From NCBI GenBank assembly GCA_038531945.1, contig JBCBBH010000004.1, forward strand, positions 62,001 to 126,000: a stretch of DNA of 64,000 bases, given 5' to 3'. This stretch comes from CALBPI01 sp038531945 (GTDB lineage Bacteria; Pseudomonadota; Gammaproteobacteria; Steroidobacterales; Woeseiaceae). Positions 25,901-33,998 of this stretch are shown piece after piece (the first letter of the stretch is position 1; every line of letters begins with the position of its first letter). The position numbers and the translations under genes are program-made. A model generated the notes under the pieces. It was not told the origin of the DNA, did no database searches, and was given only the letters and a program-made list of their open reading frames with translations.

Positions 25901-26454
25901 TTGATTCGGTTTTCGGTTTCGCGGCGGCGCTCTTTGTATTTGGATATACCGGCCGCCTCCTCAATAAACACTCGCATCTCTTCGGGCTTCGCTTCGATCA
26001 AACGCGAGATCATTCCCTGCTCGATAATCGAGTACGACCTCGGCCCGAGACCGGTGCCGAGGAAAATTTGCGTGATGTCTTTGCGGCGACACTTGGTGCC
26101 GTTGAGGTAGTACGTCGAGATCGCATCTCGAGACACAGTGCGCCGAACTGATATTTCGTTGTAGCCCGCGTACTGACCGGCAACGGTCGCGTCACTGTTA
26201 TCGAACAACAACTCGATCGACGCCGTTCCAACGGGTTTTCTGGCACTGGAACCATTGAAGATCACATCCGTGATCGAATCACCCCGCAAGCGGCTGGCCG
26301 AGCTTTCGCCCATGACCCACCTCACCGCGTCAATAACATTGGACTTTCCGCAGCCGTTGGGGCCTACGACACCAACGAGATTGCTGGGGAATTCGATGGT
26401 GGTGGGTTCAACAAAGGATTTGAAACCAGCGAGCTTGATTTTAGTGAGGCGCAT
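22954..26454 (-). CDS. smc: Chromosome segregation protein SMC
   Basis: ATPase of the condensin complex. It has 1166 residues. Walker A is GPNGCGKS at residues 31-38 in an N-terminal head. Two long coiled coils, rich in Glu, Gln, Arg and Ala, flank a hinge domain (about residues 500-650). The C-terminal head has the ABC signature LLSGGEKAL (about 1070) and Walker B CMLDEVDAPLDD. ScpA and ScpB are encoded at 12.2-13.8 kb, so the organism uses SMC-ScpAB; MukBEF is not seen here. The zipA and ligA genes follow. Confidence 0.97.
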   Translation of the reverse strand: MRLTKIKLAGFKSFVEPTTIEFPSNLVGVVGPNGCGKSNVIDAVRWVMGESSASRLRGDSITDVIFNGSSARKPVGTASIELLFDNSDATVAGQYAGYNEISVRRTVSRDAISTYYLNGTKCRRKDITQIFLGTGLGPRSYSIIEQGMISRLIEAKPEEMRVFIEEAAGISKYKERRRETENRIKHTRENLERLTDLLEEVEAQLRRLGRQAKAAERYKSLKNDERRTQAELLALRIGELQGAAEQQERDLAERENQVEAAIADQRKAEASIAETRERLTETSEVFNDAQAKFYKIGGEIGRLEQSIEHNRQMRERRAADLKQAESGVAEVLAHIEQDSTALQQLNLTLDQLTPDLESSKAQAEASMESLRRAEAQMQDWQEGWDAFNARAGAAERAVQVEQARVEQYDAQIERLTKRRALVSEQREALPVAALKDEAVRLAASARERQAEAEQGEAALADSEQAVRRAASEIDGMRYEMDHLRTSISEQQGRAASLEALQQAALEQSEGGVSDWLDQRSLAGAQRVAQRLRVKGGWTRAVEAVLGDWLQSVCVDDAGGLSAELSQLEGNLALVSASGVSRSSGEGSLAQHVEQAPPAIVDLLSRVRCVENDEDALRMRDRLGDGESVISQSGLWMGTGWARVAHGEDAASGTLGREQELRDLRHSLSALRKELESLEGRLSAHRETFVALEAKRDESRQAASQFARAAAQSAVEAAAAEDRVAEAAVQLQKIDVELGEIGTETQRVEEAITNSRRALAENSALLEGVGEERDKMQAQREQLRQDLDVARSRSAEDRESAQSLALRFESRRSSRESAEQSLQRMQSQLGQFQQRQQQLQQEMDNAVAPVADMEANLATLLEQRVQADQALGKAREHVENTESQLRELEQQRSDFEERVSAARDALSEMRVGQQENKVRLEGVHEQFAELQFELEEVTQSLDESADTSEWSERLTTIARKIDRLGPINLAAIDEQKEQQERKEYLDSQLQDLNSALTTLENAIRKIDRETRNRFKETYDRVNSGFQRLFPQLFGGGQAYLELTGDDLLAAGVTVMARPPGKRNSTIHLLSGGEKALTAVALVFAIFELNPAPFCMLDEVDAPLDDANVGRFCQIVKAMSETVQFVFISHNKATMEMAQQLMGVTMNEPGVSRLVAVDLDEAVKMATA

Positions 26455-26524
26455 GCGTGTCCGTCAGACCATTTCGTTCGTGCGCGCACTGGCGGCGTGC
26501 GGCAGCCCGGTAGTGTAAGCTAAT

Positions 26525-26540
26525 TCGTTTTGCAAAACGA
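26525..26540. promoter_or_regulatory. Perfect 16-bp palindrome between smc and queF
   Basis: TCGTTTTGCAAAACGA is self-complementary over all 16 bases. It lies 71 nt upstream of the smc start and 45 nt upstream of queF, in the divergent promoter region. It could be an operator for either gene; no known regulator is assigned. Confidence 0.45.
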
Positions 26541-26584
26541 CGCCCGTCGCAAACCACCGACAGGCGAGATTGGAGCACTATCGA

Positions 26585-27025
26585 ATGACCGACGAGATCA
26601 TCAAAACCCCGCGGCCCGGGCCTTCACGCGATCTTGAAACCTTCAAGAACCCGAACCCTGAACGCGATATTGTGATCCGCATCCACACACCGGAGTTCAC
26701 GTGCCTTTGCCCGAAAACGGACCAGCCGGATTTCGCGACAATCTACATTGAGTACATCCCGAACGAGCGCTGCGTCGAGCTGAAATCACTAAAACTCTAC
26801 TTCTGGTCTTTTCGTGAAGAAGGCGCTTTCCATGAGGCAGTGACCGCGCAAATGTTGGACGACCTCGTTGCAGCTCTCGACCCACGCTTCATGCGCGTCA
26901 CGACCGACTTCAATGTCCGTGGTGGCGTCTACACCAACGTGGTGGTGGAGCATCGGCACCCGGAATGGCAAGGCAGCACGCCGGTTCATCTGGCAGCGGC
27001 AGCAAACAGCACGCAAACCCTTTAA
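26585..27025 (+). CDS. queF: NADPH-dependent 7-cyano-7-deazaguanine reductase (single-domain)
   Basis: Reduces preQ0 to preQ1 in queuosine synthesis. It has 146 residues, the short single-domain form. The catalytic cysteine lies in FTCLCPKTDQPDFATIYIEY, followed by the characteristic ELKSLKLYFWSFR and the glutamate/histidine-containing FHEAVTAQMLDDL. I chose ATG 26585 with GGAG upstream; an in-frame TTG at 26570 is less likely. No other queuosine gene is in the window. gluQ, which acts on queuosine-modified tRNA, is nearby at 27.9 kb. Confidence 0.95.
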   Translation: MTDEIIKTPRPGPSRDLETFKNPNPERDIVIRIHTPEFTCLCPKTDQPDFATIYIEYIPNERCVELKSLKLYFWSFREEGAFHEAVTAQMLDDLVAALDPRFMRVTTDFNVRGGVYTNVVVEHRHPEWQGSTPVHLAAAANSTQTL

Positions 27026-27067
27026 ATACACTGGATTTGGTGCCCTTCCCTTGGCCAACATAACCTG

Positions 27068-27073
27068 TATAAT
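27068..27073 (+). promoter_or_regulatory. TATAAT -10 box upstream of dksA
   Basis: A perfect TATAAT ends 39 nt before the dksA ATG. The -35 region is weak. GCGGAGGT, a good ribosome binding site, lies between it and the ATG. Confidence 0.5.
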
Positions 27074-27112
27074 CGCGGCGCTTCAGACGGATACCAATCG
27101 CGGAGGTTCCTG

Positions 27113-27961
27113 ATGCCGACCAAGAAAAAGTCAGCAAAAACAAAGGCTAAGAAAAAGACCACGTCAAAGAAGGTCGCGGCCAAGAAGACCGCCGCGAAAA
27201 AGAAAGTGACTAAGAAGAAGGTGGCAACCAAGAAAACCACCAAAAAAGTCGCCAAGAAAAAAGTCGCCAAGAAAAAAGTCGCGAAGAAAGCGCCAGCGAA
27301 GAAATCCACCGCCAAGAAAAAGGCTGCAAAGAAAAAACCTGCAGTTGCTAAGAAGAAAGTAACGAAAAAGGCGGCGAGTAAGAAATCAGTGACCAAAAAG
27401 GCGACCGCGGAGAAAGCTCCGGCCAAAAAAGCGCCGAGCAAGAAAACTGCGACGAAAAAAGCACCTGTGAAGAAGGCCAGCCCGCGAAAAGCAGCTGCAC
27501 CGCGCCGCTCCCGAGCGGACATCGTTTCTGGACCAATTCATGGAATCTCGCCGTACCAGCCGAAACGCGGCGAGGAGTACATGAGCGATGAGCAACTAGA
27601 GCATTTTCGAAATATCTTGAGTGCCTGGAAGCGCGAGCTCATGGAAGAAGTAGATCGAACCGTGCACCACATGCAGGACGAGGCGGCCAACTTCCCGGAT
27701 CCGAACGACCGCGCCACGCAGGAATCCGAATTCGGCCTTGAGCTCCGTACTCGCGATCGCGAGCGGAAGCTGCTGCGCAAGATCAGCTCGGCACTGTCGC
27801 GAATCGATGATGGATCCTACGGTTATTGCGAAGAGACCGGCGAAGAAATCGGTCTGAAGCGGCTGGAAGCACGTCCTGTGGCGACGCTTTGCCTGGAAGC
27901 GCAAGAGCGACGCGAACTGGCAGAACGGCAATTCCGTGACCGGGACGACCGTTACCGGTAA
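27113..27961 (+). CDS. dksA: DksA-type RNA polymerase-binding factor with long Lys/Ala-rich N-terminal tail
   Basis: DksA binds the RNA polymerase secondary channel and works with ppGpp to control rRNA and amino acid promoters. This protein has 282 residues against about 151 in E. coli. Residues 1-132 are a lysine/alanine/threonine tail built from KKA, KKV and KKT steps, like histone H1 C-termini. The DksA domain (about 135-282) keeps the coiled-coil tip FPDPNDRAT with Asp196 and Asp199. The zinc finger is C-x2-T-x17-C-x2-A (Cys239, Thr242, Cys260, Ala263): two of four zinc cysteines are missing, as in known two-cysteine DksA forms. gluQ overlaps the 3' end, the usual dksA-gluQ pairing. Confidence 0.93.
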   Translation: MPTKKKSAKTKAKKKTTSKKVAAKKTAAKKKVTKKKVATKKTTKKVAKKKVAKKKVAKKAPAKKSTAKKKAAKKKPAVAKKKVTKKAASKKSVTKKATAEKAPAKKAPSKKTATKKAPVKKASPRKAAAPRRSRADIVSGPIHGISPYQPKRGEEYMSDEQLEHFRNILSAWKRELMEEVDRTVHHMQDEAANFPDPNDRATQESEFGLELRTRDRERKLLRKISSALSRIDDGSYGYCEETGEEIGLKRLEARPVATLCLEAQERRELAERQFRDRDDRYR

Positions 27962-28835
27962 CGGTTACGTTGGTCGGTTTGCGCCATCGCCAACCGGCCC
28001 ACTCCATCTTGGCTCGCTATTCGCTGCTCTTGTCGGACTGCTTGATGCCCGGCACAACGGCGGCCGATGGTTGATTCGAGTCGAAGACATCGATCCGCCG
28101 AGAGAAGTCGCTGGCGCCACAGATGCCATCCTGAGATCGCTCGAAGCGCACGCTCTGACATGGGACGGCGAAGTCCGCTACCAACGGCATTCCACTGAGC
28201 GATTCACCGCAGCCATCGAACGCCTCAGCTCGAACGGACACACTTTCTACTGCGACTGTGCACGCAAGAGCTTACTGGCATCCGGTCACCTGAACGCTTA
28301 TCCCGGCACATGCCGACTCAAGAATTTGAGTCAAGGTGCACTCCGAGTGCGCGTCGGCGATGCGGTCATCGAATTCGAAGACCGTTGGCAGGGAATCCAA
28401 AGCGCGCAGTTATCCGCAACACCCGGCGATTTTGTGATTCAAAGACGAGATCAGTTGTTTGCGTATCAACTGGCCGTGGTTGTCGATGATTACGACTCCG
28501 GCATTACTGACGTCGTACGAGGGATCGATCTTTTGTCGTCTACTCCGCGTCAGATTCATCTGCAAAACCTTTTGGAGTACCCGCAGCCTCGATACGCGCA
28601 CTTCCCGGTTCTTACCGATAAAGAAGGCCGTAAGCTGAGCAAACAGACGGGGTCCACTCCGGTCAATGACACCGCAGCATCGGCCAATCTGCAGCGCTGC
28701 CTCGAGATCATTGGGCTAGCTCTGCCGCAAGATCTGGTGGGGGCCCCGAGCGCAACAATCGTTCAATGGGCGGTCGAAGCCTTCGAGCCACACACTCTCA
28801 GATCGGCAAGCCCAGAGCAGCCGGTGACCACTTGA
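27936..28835 (+). CDS. gluQ: Glutamyl-Q tRNA(Asp) synthetase
   Basis: Attaches glutamate to queuosine at the wobble position of tRNA-Asp. It has 299 residues and matches only the catalytic half of a glutamyl-tRNA synthetase, with no anticodon-binding domain. The HIGH-type motif is FAPSPTGPLHLGS (residues 15-27). The KMSKS counterpart is KLSKQ. A cysteine cluster FYCDCARKS...YPGTC fits the zinc site of this family. The start is GTG 27936, overlapping dksA by 26 nt. Confidence 0.94.
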   Translation: MTGTTVTGNGYVGRFAPSPTGPLHLGSLFAALVGLLDARHNGGRWLIRVEDIDPPREVAGATDAILRSLEAHALTWDGEVRYQRHSTERFTAAIERLSSNGHTFYCDCARKSLLASGHLNAYPGTCRLKNLSQGALRVRVGDAVIEFEDRWQGIQSAQLSATPGDFVIQRRDQLFAYQLAVVVDDYDSGITDVVRGIDLLSSTPRQIHLQNLLEYPQPRYAHFPVLTDKEGRKLSKQTGSTPVNDTAASANLQRCLEIIGLALPQDLVGAPSATIVQWAVEAFEPHTLRSASPEQPVTT

Positions 28836-28895
28836 GGATTCCATACGGCAGCGATTCCGCTACACTTGGACAGAAGTTAGGACCCGGAAGCCATT

Positions 28896-29384
28896 GTGCG
28901 CACCATTAAAAAGTACCCAAACCGGCGTTTGTACGACACAAAGCTCAGCAAATACATCACATTAGCGCACATAAAAGACCTGGTACTCGAGAAAGAGCCA
29001 TTTGTCGTCATCGACAAGAAGTCGGGAGAAGACATCACCCGAACCATCCTGATGCAGGTTATCGCCGAGCAGGAACAGCAGGGCGAGCCGGTTATGACGG
29101 AGGATTTTCTGTCGCAGGTGATTCGCACCTACAACAATGCAATGCCCAGCGTCGTTAGCAACTATCTCGAGCAATCGCTTCGTCTGTTTATGAGTCAGCA
29201 GGCGCACGCGCGAAATACGATTCGCAAAGTCGTGGGAATCGATCCGGTCGAGACAGTCACCAACCTCGCGCAAAGAAACTACGCGCGTTGGCGGGCGGTT
29301 CAGGAAGAGGTATTTAAACTCATTAGTGGCAAACCAGACGAATCGAACACGGATTCGGAGCAACCACCGAAGGACCGTTCCTGA
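28896..29384 (+). CDS. phaR: PhaR-type polyhydroxyalkanoate synthesis regulator
   Basis: DNA-binding regulator that represses polyhydroxyalkanoate granule genes when granules are absent. It has 162 residues; GTG start at 28896. The N-terminal IKKYPNRRLYDTKLSKYITL is the PhaR/PHB_acc_N signature, and FLSQVIRTYNNAMPSVVSNYLEQSL is the accumulation-regulator domain. The C-terminal 30 residues are polar. No PHA synthase is present in the window, so the target genes lie elsewhere. Confidence 0.9.
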   Translation: MRTIKKYPNRRLYDTKLSKYITLAHIKDLVLEKEPFVVIDKKSGEDITRTILMQVIAEQEQQGEPVMTEDFLSQVIRTYNNAMPSVVSNYLEQSLRLFMSQQAHARNTIRKVVGIDPVETVTNLAQRNYARWRAVQEEVFKLISGKPDESNTDSEQPPKDRS

Positions 29385-30379
29385 ACGCAAAAACGCAGCC
29401 CTTTCGTGCTGCCAAATGGCTTTCTAACCGGCACATACAAACGCTTCTACCCTCGCTAAAGCTGGTCAGAGCACCGGTAATAGCCTGGCGCCGCGAAGTA
29501 TTCGAGCTACCCGATACCGATACCGTCGCTCTCGACTGGAACGATTTACCCGACGGCGTCACACCGACCGCTTTGTTGGTCGTTTTGCATGGACTGGAGG
29601 GTTCAAGCGAATCGAGCTACGCGCGGGGACTCGCTGAGGCAGCGGCTCGACGCGGCTGGTTGAGCGTCGTGCTGCATGCGCGAGACTGTGGTGGGCACCC
29701 GAACCGCCTCTCGCGCCGCTACCACGCAGGGGAGACGGCGGATCCTGGCAGCGTATTCGCAGCACTGGTCCGACGGTACCCAGGCTTGCCGCTGTTAGCG
29801 TGCGGCTATTCTCTCGGAGGGAACACGTTACTGAAATATCTTGGAGAGTCCGGCAAGAAGCATCCCGTTAAAGCGGCTGTCGCCGTCTCCGTACCGTTCG
29901 ACCTGCAAGGCGCATCGGATTCTATTTCTCGCGGTTTTTCAAAACTCTACCAGTGGCATTTGATGCGAAATATGAAGAAATCGCTGGTGCGAAAATTCTC
30001 TGAAGATACCGAGCTTTTCGACTGGCAACGCGCGATTCAGGCGAAACGCTTCGAGGAATTCGATGATGCCGTGACCGCGCCACTGCACGGGTTCGATGGT
30101 AAGGATCACTACTACGGAAGCAGCAGCAGTAAGCAGTTTCTTAAATCGATCGAGACGCCAACGACGATCATTCACGCGGTCGATGACCCGTTTATCGACC
30201 CAAAACTGCTCCCTTCTGAAACCGAAGCCAGCGACTGTGTAACGTTGGAGTTTCCCGCGAACGGAGGCCATGTCGGCTTCGTGGAAGGACCGCTACCCGG
30301 ACGGTTGCGTTTCTGGCTGCCCGAACGAATTTGCGAGCACTTCGAGCGAATGACTCAGTCGACCGAAGCAGCCGACTGA
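29381..30379 (+). CDS. yheT: YheT-family alpha/beta hydrolase, apparent CTG start
   Basis: Alpha/beta-hydrolase of the YheT (COG0429) family. With a CTG start at 29381 it has 332 residues, close to E. coli YheT (340). The family N-terminus is encoded only if translation begins upstream of any ATG, GTG or TTG: FRAAKWLSNRHIQTLLPSL lies 7 codons after CTG 29381. The frame has an upstream TAG near 29324 and no standard start until TTG 29573, which would remove 64 conserved residues. GAAGGA lies 6 nt before the CTG, and CTGA overlaps the phaR stop like an ATGA junction. The nucleophile elbow is GYSLGG, preceded by the HGLEG oxyanion region; substrate unknown. Confidence 0.85.
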   Translation: MNAKTQPFRAAKWLSNRHIQTLLPSLKLVRAPVIAWRREVFELPDTDTVALDWNDLPDGVTPTALLVVLHGLEGSSESSYARGLAEAAARRGWLSVVLHARDCGGHPNRLSRRYHAGETADPGSVFAALVRRYPGLPLLACGYSLGGNTLLKYLGESGKKHPVKAAVAVSVPFDLQGASDSISRGFSKLYQWHLMRNMKKSLVRKFSEDTELFDWQRAIQAKRFEEFDDAVTAPLHGFDGKDHYYGSSSSKQFLKSIETPTTIIHAVDDPFIDPKLLPSETEASDCVTLEFPANGGHVGFVEGPLPGRLRFWLPERICEHFERMTQSTEAAD

Positions 30380-30390
30380 GTCATACAAGC

Positions 30391-32505
30391 TTACTCTTCT
30401 TCGCCGTCCCCTGCCGACTCGTCTTCAGCAATAGCTTTCATGCTGAGTCGGATACGGCCCTGGCGATCGACCTCCAGAACTTTCACGCGGACGATGTCGC
30501 CTTCACTGAGTTTGTCACTCACTTTCTCGACTCGCTCGTTCGAGATCTGCGAGATATGCACCAACCCGTCTTTGCCGGGGAGAATGGTGACGAAGGCACC
30601 AAAGTCCATCAGGCGCGCCACACGACCATCGTAGATCGTGCCTACTTCGACTTCCGCCGTAATCAGCTCGATTCGACGGCGTGCTTCCTTGCCTGACGCG
30701 CCGTCAACTGACGCAATACGCACGGTACCGTCATTATCGATATCGACTGTTGCACCCGTCTCTTCGGTAATCGCTCGGATCACCGCGCCACCTTTACCGA
30801 TGACGTCGCGAATTTTCTCAGGGTCGATCTTCAGCGACATAATCGTCGGCGCCCAATCTGACATTTCCTCGCGTGGCTTCTGAATCGCGTTAGCCATTTC
30901 GCCGAGAATGTGCAAACGCGCGTCTCTCGCCTGATCCAACGCCGTCGACATGATTTCTTTCGTGATGCCCTGGATCTTAATGTCCATCTGCAACGCGGTC
31001 ACGCCATCATCGGTACCAGCCACTTTGAAGTCCATATCCCCAAGGTGATCTTCATCACCGAGGATATCCGTCAACACCGCGAAGCGATCGCCGTCTTTCA
31101 CCAAGCCCATTGCAACGCCGGCAACCGGCGCTTTGGTCGGTACACCCGCGTCCATCAAAGCCAGGCTACTGCCGCAAACTGACGCCATGGAGCTCGATCC
31201 ATTCGACTCGGTAATTTCGGAGACTACCCGGATCACATAAGGAAATTCCTCGATAGTCGGCAACACCGCCTGAATACCGCGACGCGCCAGTTTTCCGTGG
31301 CCAATTTCACGACGTTTGGGTGAACCCATGAATCCTGTCTCGCCGACGCAGTACGGCGGGAAGTTGTAGTGGAGCATGAAATTCTCTTTCCGCTCGCCTT
31401 CGAGTGCATCGATGATTTGTGCATCCCGACCCGTTCCAAGCGTCGCCACCACAATGGCTTGCGTTTCACCCCGTGTGAACAACGCAGAACCGTGCGTTCT
31501 CGGTAGGACACCAACTCGGCTCGCGATCGGCCGAACCGTCTTCAGGTCGCGCCCGTCAATTCGAGGGTGACCATCGAGAACCCGACCCCGTACGAGATTC
31601 TTCTCGAGTTTCGACAGTGCGCCGCTGACTTCCTCAGCCGAGTACTTGGGTTCTTCGCCGCCGGCGAGCGCCTCAAGCGTGGCACTCTTGGTTTCACGAA
31701 CTGCGTCTTGGCGCGACTGCTTTTCGGTGATTTGATATGCCGCCGTCAGCCCGTCGGTTGCCGCTGCAGCAACCGCCTCTGCCAACGCCGTATCTTGCTC
31801 AGCCGCCGTCCAGTCCCAGGCTTCTTTTCCGGCCTCGGCGACCATCTCGCGGATTACGGCAATCGCCGCCTGCATCTGCTCATGACCGAACACCACGGCG
31901 CCCAACATCACGTCTTCCGGCAAACGGTCCGCTTCGGATTCGACCATCAACACTGCGTCTTCGGTCCCAGCAACCACGAGATCGAGCTGAGAGCCTTGAA
32001 GCTGGCTGGCCGTCGGGTTCAGCAGGTAGTTGCCATCGGCATAACCAACACGGGCCGCGCCGATCGGGCCTTGGAATGGCATACCTGACAAGGCCAACGA
32101 TGCGGAAGCCCCAATCAGTGACGGTATATCCGGATCGATTTCGGGATCCAGAGACATCACGGTCGCAACGACCTGAACTTCGTTGGTGAACCCTTTTGGA
32201 AACAGAGGACGAATCGGACGGTCGATCAATCGGCTCGTCAGTGTTTCTTTCTCGCTGGGCCGACCTTCACGTTTGAAAAATCCGCCGGGGATTTTGCCCG
32301 CCGCATAGGTCTTTTCCTGATAGTTGACGGTCAGCGGAAAAAAGTCGCGACCGGGATCAGCTTGCTTTCTGCCCACCGCGGTGACCAGCACCGATGTATC
32401 GCCCATACTGACCATGACGGCCGCATCAGCTTGACGTGCAATCTCGCCCGCCTCGAGTTTTACCTCGTGTTCCCCATATTGAAATGTCTTGGTTATCGCG
32501 TTCAC
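30391..32505 (-). CDS. pnp: Polyribonucleotide nucleotidyltransferase (PNPase)
   Basis: 3'-to-5' phosphorolytic exoribonuclease and degradosome component. It has 704 residues. Two RNase PH domains (about 1-220 and 310-540) flank an alpha-helical linker; the active-site region includes GGRKR-like and SEITESNGSSSMASVCG segments. A KH domain (about 552-615) and an S1 domain (about 620-690, DGRVARLMDFGAFV) follow. It lies 111 nt after rpsO, separated by a terminator-like hairpin, as in E. coli. It converges on yheT with an 11-nt gap. Confidence 0.98.
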   Translation of the reverse strand: MNAITKTFQYGEHEVKLEAGEIARQADAAVMVSMGDTSVLVTAVGRKQADPGRDFFPLTVNYQEKTYAAGKIPGGFFKREGRPSEKETLTSRLIDRPIRPLFPKGFTNEVQVVATVMSLDPEIDPDIPSLIGASASLALSGMPFQGPIGAARVGYADGNYLLNPTASQLQGSQLDLVVAGTEDAVLMVESEADRLPEDVMLGAVVFGHEQMQAAIAVIREMVAEAGKEAWDWTAAEQDTALAEAVAAAATDGLTAAYQITEKQSRQDAVRETKSATLEALAGGEEPKYSAEEVSGALSKLEKNLVRGRVLDGHPRIDGRDLKTVRPIASRVGVLPRTHGSALFTRGETQAIVVATLGTGRDAQIIDALEGERKENFMLHYNFPPYCVGETGFMGSPKRREIGHGKLARRGIQAVLPTIEEFPYVIRVVSEITESNGSSSMASVCGSSLALMDAGVPTKAPVAGVAMGLVKDGDRFAVLTDILGDEDHLGDMDFKVAGTDDGVTALQMDIKIQGITKEIMSTALDQARDARLHILGEMANAIQKPREEMSDWAPTIMSLKIDPEKIRDVIGKGGAVIRAITEETGATVDIDNDGTVRIASVDGASGKEARRRIELITAEVEVGTIYDGRVARLMDFGAFVTILPGKDGLVHISQISNERVEKVSDKLSEGDIVRVKVLEVDRQGRIRLSMKAIAEDESAGDGEEE

Positions 32506-32540
32506 GCTGAATCCTTAATTACTTTCTTTCTTCCTGCCTA

Positions 32541-32588
32541 CAAAAACAAAAGCGCCCCGTTGTCCGTTTCCAGTCAGCAGGGGCGCTT
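32541..32588 (-). terminator. Terminator-like hairpin between rpsO and pnp
   Basis: On the minus strand an 8-9 bp GC stem (AAGCGCCCC with GGGGCGCTT, 32550-32588) with a 21-nt loop is followed by TTTGTTTTTG. In E. coli this interval holds an rpsO terminator with read-through into pnp and an RNase III site; a similar partial terminator is inferred here. Confidence 0.75.
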
Positions 32589-32616
32589 CATTGATATCAC
32601 GTCGTTGTTTTATGAC

Positions 32617-32886
32617 TCAGCGACGCAGACCGAGTCGTTTGATCAGATCGAAATAGCGATCCTGATCTTTCTTCTTCAGGTAGTCGAGCAGCTTGCGCCG
32701 CTTGTTGACCATTTTCAGCAGACCGAGACGCGAGTGATGGTCTTTCTTGTGGCTGTTGAAGTGGCCGGTCAAATCCGAGATGCGCGCCGAAAGCAGGGCA
32801 ACCTGCACCTCCGGTGATCCGGTATCTTTTTCGTCGCGGCGATACTCCTCGACGATGCCGTTCTTGCGTTCTGTTGTCAGTGGCAT
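32617..32886 (-). CDS. rpsO: 30S ribosomal protein S15
   Basis: Primary 16S rRNA-binding protein of the small subunit platform. It has 89 residues, the standard length. The signature is TGSPEVQVALLSARISDLT...HKKDHHSRLGLL. ATG 32886 is the conserved start; the frame is open further upstream but unconserved. AGGAG lies 8 nt before the ATG. Confidence 0.98.
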   Translation of the reverse strand: MPLTTERKNGIVEEYRRDEKDTGSPEVQVALLSARISDLTGHFNSHKKDHHSRLGLLKMVNKRRKLLDYLKKKDQDRYFDLIKRLGLRR

Positions 32887-32979
32887 GTGCCAAACTCCTG
32901 TCAATTCACCACCCTTATCAGAAATCCCGCCTTTTTCATGCCTGGCGGAACACCGATATTCAGGGGTATTTGTCAAACC

Positions 32980-33001
32980 GCCTCGCTAGGCACCGCGAGG
33001 C
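32980..33001 (-). other. 7-bp GC hairpin between truB and rpsO
   Basis: GCCTCGC and GCGAGGC form a perfect stem with an 8-nt loop. On the minus strand it is followed only by GGTTTG, so it is at most a weak terminator; a TTGACA box follows directly (minus strand, 32976-32971), compatible with an rpsO promoter, although no good -10 is seen. Confidence 0.4.
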
Positions 33002-33066
33002 TTTTCTAGAGCGCGTGCATTGTAACTCGGCTGTAACTTTTGAAACAACGTCCTGACCACCTATTT

Positions 33067-33993
33067 TTAAGGTTTTCCTAACGAATCGAGCGCGGCACGA
33101 GCGGCGGAAAGAACCTTGCGGGAGGCGATCTGACCCGCTCCGTCCACATCGACGACACCCAACAGGTGGGCCTGCGCGGATTTGACCGCATAGCGTCCTG
33201 CCGTCGGCAGTTCCGAGAGCGCTTGCCCCTCACAAAAACGACGCGAATCAGCCAATCCAAGCGTGATCTCGGCAAGTCCTTCAATACAACTCATAACGGG
33301 CAGCAAGCGCGCTGCAACAGCCGCCTCATCATCTGCGATGGACTCGAGATCGTCCAAGTCATGCATGGGCTGGGTGAACGGGGAGACTCCGGTCCGATGC
33401 AGCAGCTCGGTCCATGCGGTCGTTTCCGCTGCAGCGGCAAGGTCCTCGACCAGCGTCCGCACGTACGTGCCCTTCGAGCAGGTCACCGAAAAGCACAGGC
33501 GATTCGGTTGCAGGTCTGTGACCTGAATCGCGTGGATGTTCACCGTTCGCGCTGGTCGAGCTACCGACTGGCCTTTGCGCGCGAGTTCATACAAACGCTT
33601 TCCGTCGTGCTTCAGCGCTGAGTACATCGGCGGGACCTGCTGGATCTCACCGATGAACGTGTCGGCCACAGCCTGCCACGCGGCGATGTTCCAGTCCGGC
33701 ACCGGTGTGCTCTCGGTGATCTCACCCTCTGCATCTCCGGTGCTGGATTGTTGACCAAGTCGGGCGACGACTTCATAAGATTTATCCGCATCAAGCAGGT
33801 ATTGAGACAAACGCGTGGCGTCACCGAGGCAAATTGGCAACATACCTGTCGCCAGCGGATCGAGACTGCCGGTGTGGCCGGCCTTGTTTGCTCGCAACAG
33901 ACGCTTCACTCGCTGTAAAGCTCGATTGCTCGACAGCTCTCTGGGCTTGTTGAGCAACAATACGCCGTGGAGATCTCTTCCGTTGCGACGCAT
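33067..33993 (-). CDS. truB: tRNA pseudouridine(55) synthase
   Basis: Makes pseudouridine 55 in the T loop of tRNAs. It has 308 residues. The N-terminal GVLLLNKPRELSSNRALQRVKR and the catalytic Asp45 in GHTGSLDPLATGMLP are diagnostic, and KGTYVRTLVEDL is another core motif. A PUA-like C-terminal domain ends the protein. It lies 5 nt after rbfA in the rimP-pnp operon. Confidence 0.97.
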   Translation of the reverse strand: MRRNGRDLHGVLLLNKPRELSSNRALQRVKRLLRANKAGHTGSLDPLATGMLPICLGDATRLSQYLLDADKSYEVVARLGQQSSTGDAEGEITESTPVPDWNIAAWQAVADTFIGEIQQVPPMYSALKHDGKRLYELARKGQSVARPARTVNIHAIQVTDLQPNRLCFSVTCSKGTYVRTLVEDLAAAAETTAWTELLHRTGVSPFTQPMHDLDDLESIADDEAAVAARLLPVMSCIEGLAEITLGLADSRRFCEGQALSELPTAGRYAVKSAQAHLLGVVDVDGAGQIASRKVLSAARAALDSLGKP

Positions 33994-33998
33994 CGAGG

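Noticed and set aside
25180..26151. 323-codon open frame on the plus strand
   Set aside because: It is antisense to the smc coiled coil, with composition explained by the opposite strand.
27022..27522. 166-codon Phe/Ala-rich hydrophobic frame on the minus strand
   Set aside because: It is the reverse of the Lys/Ala tail of dksA (AAG/AAA read as CTT/TTT) and not a membrane protein gene.
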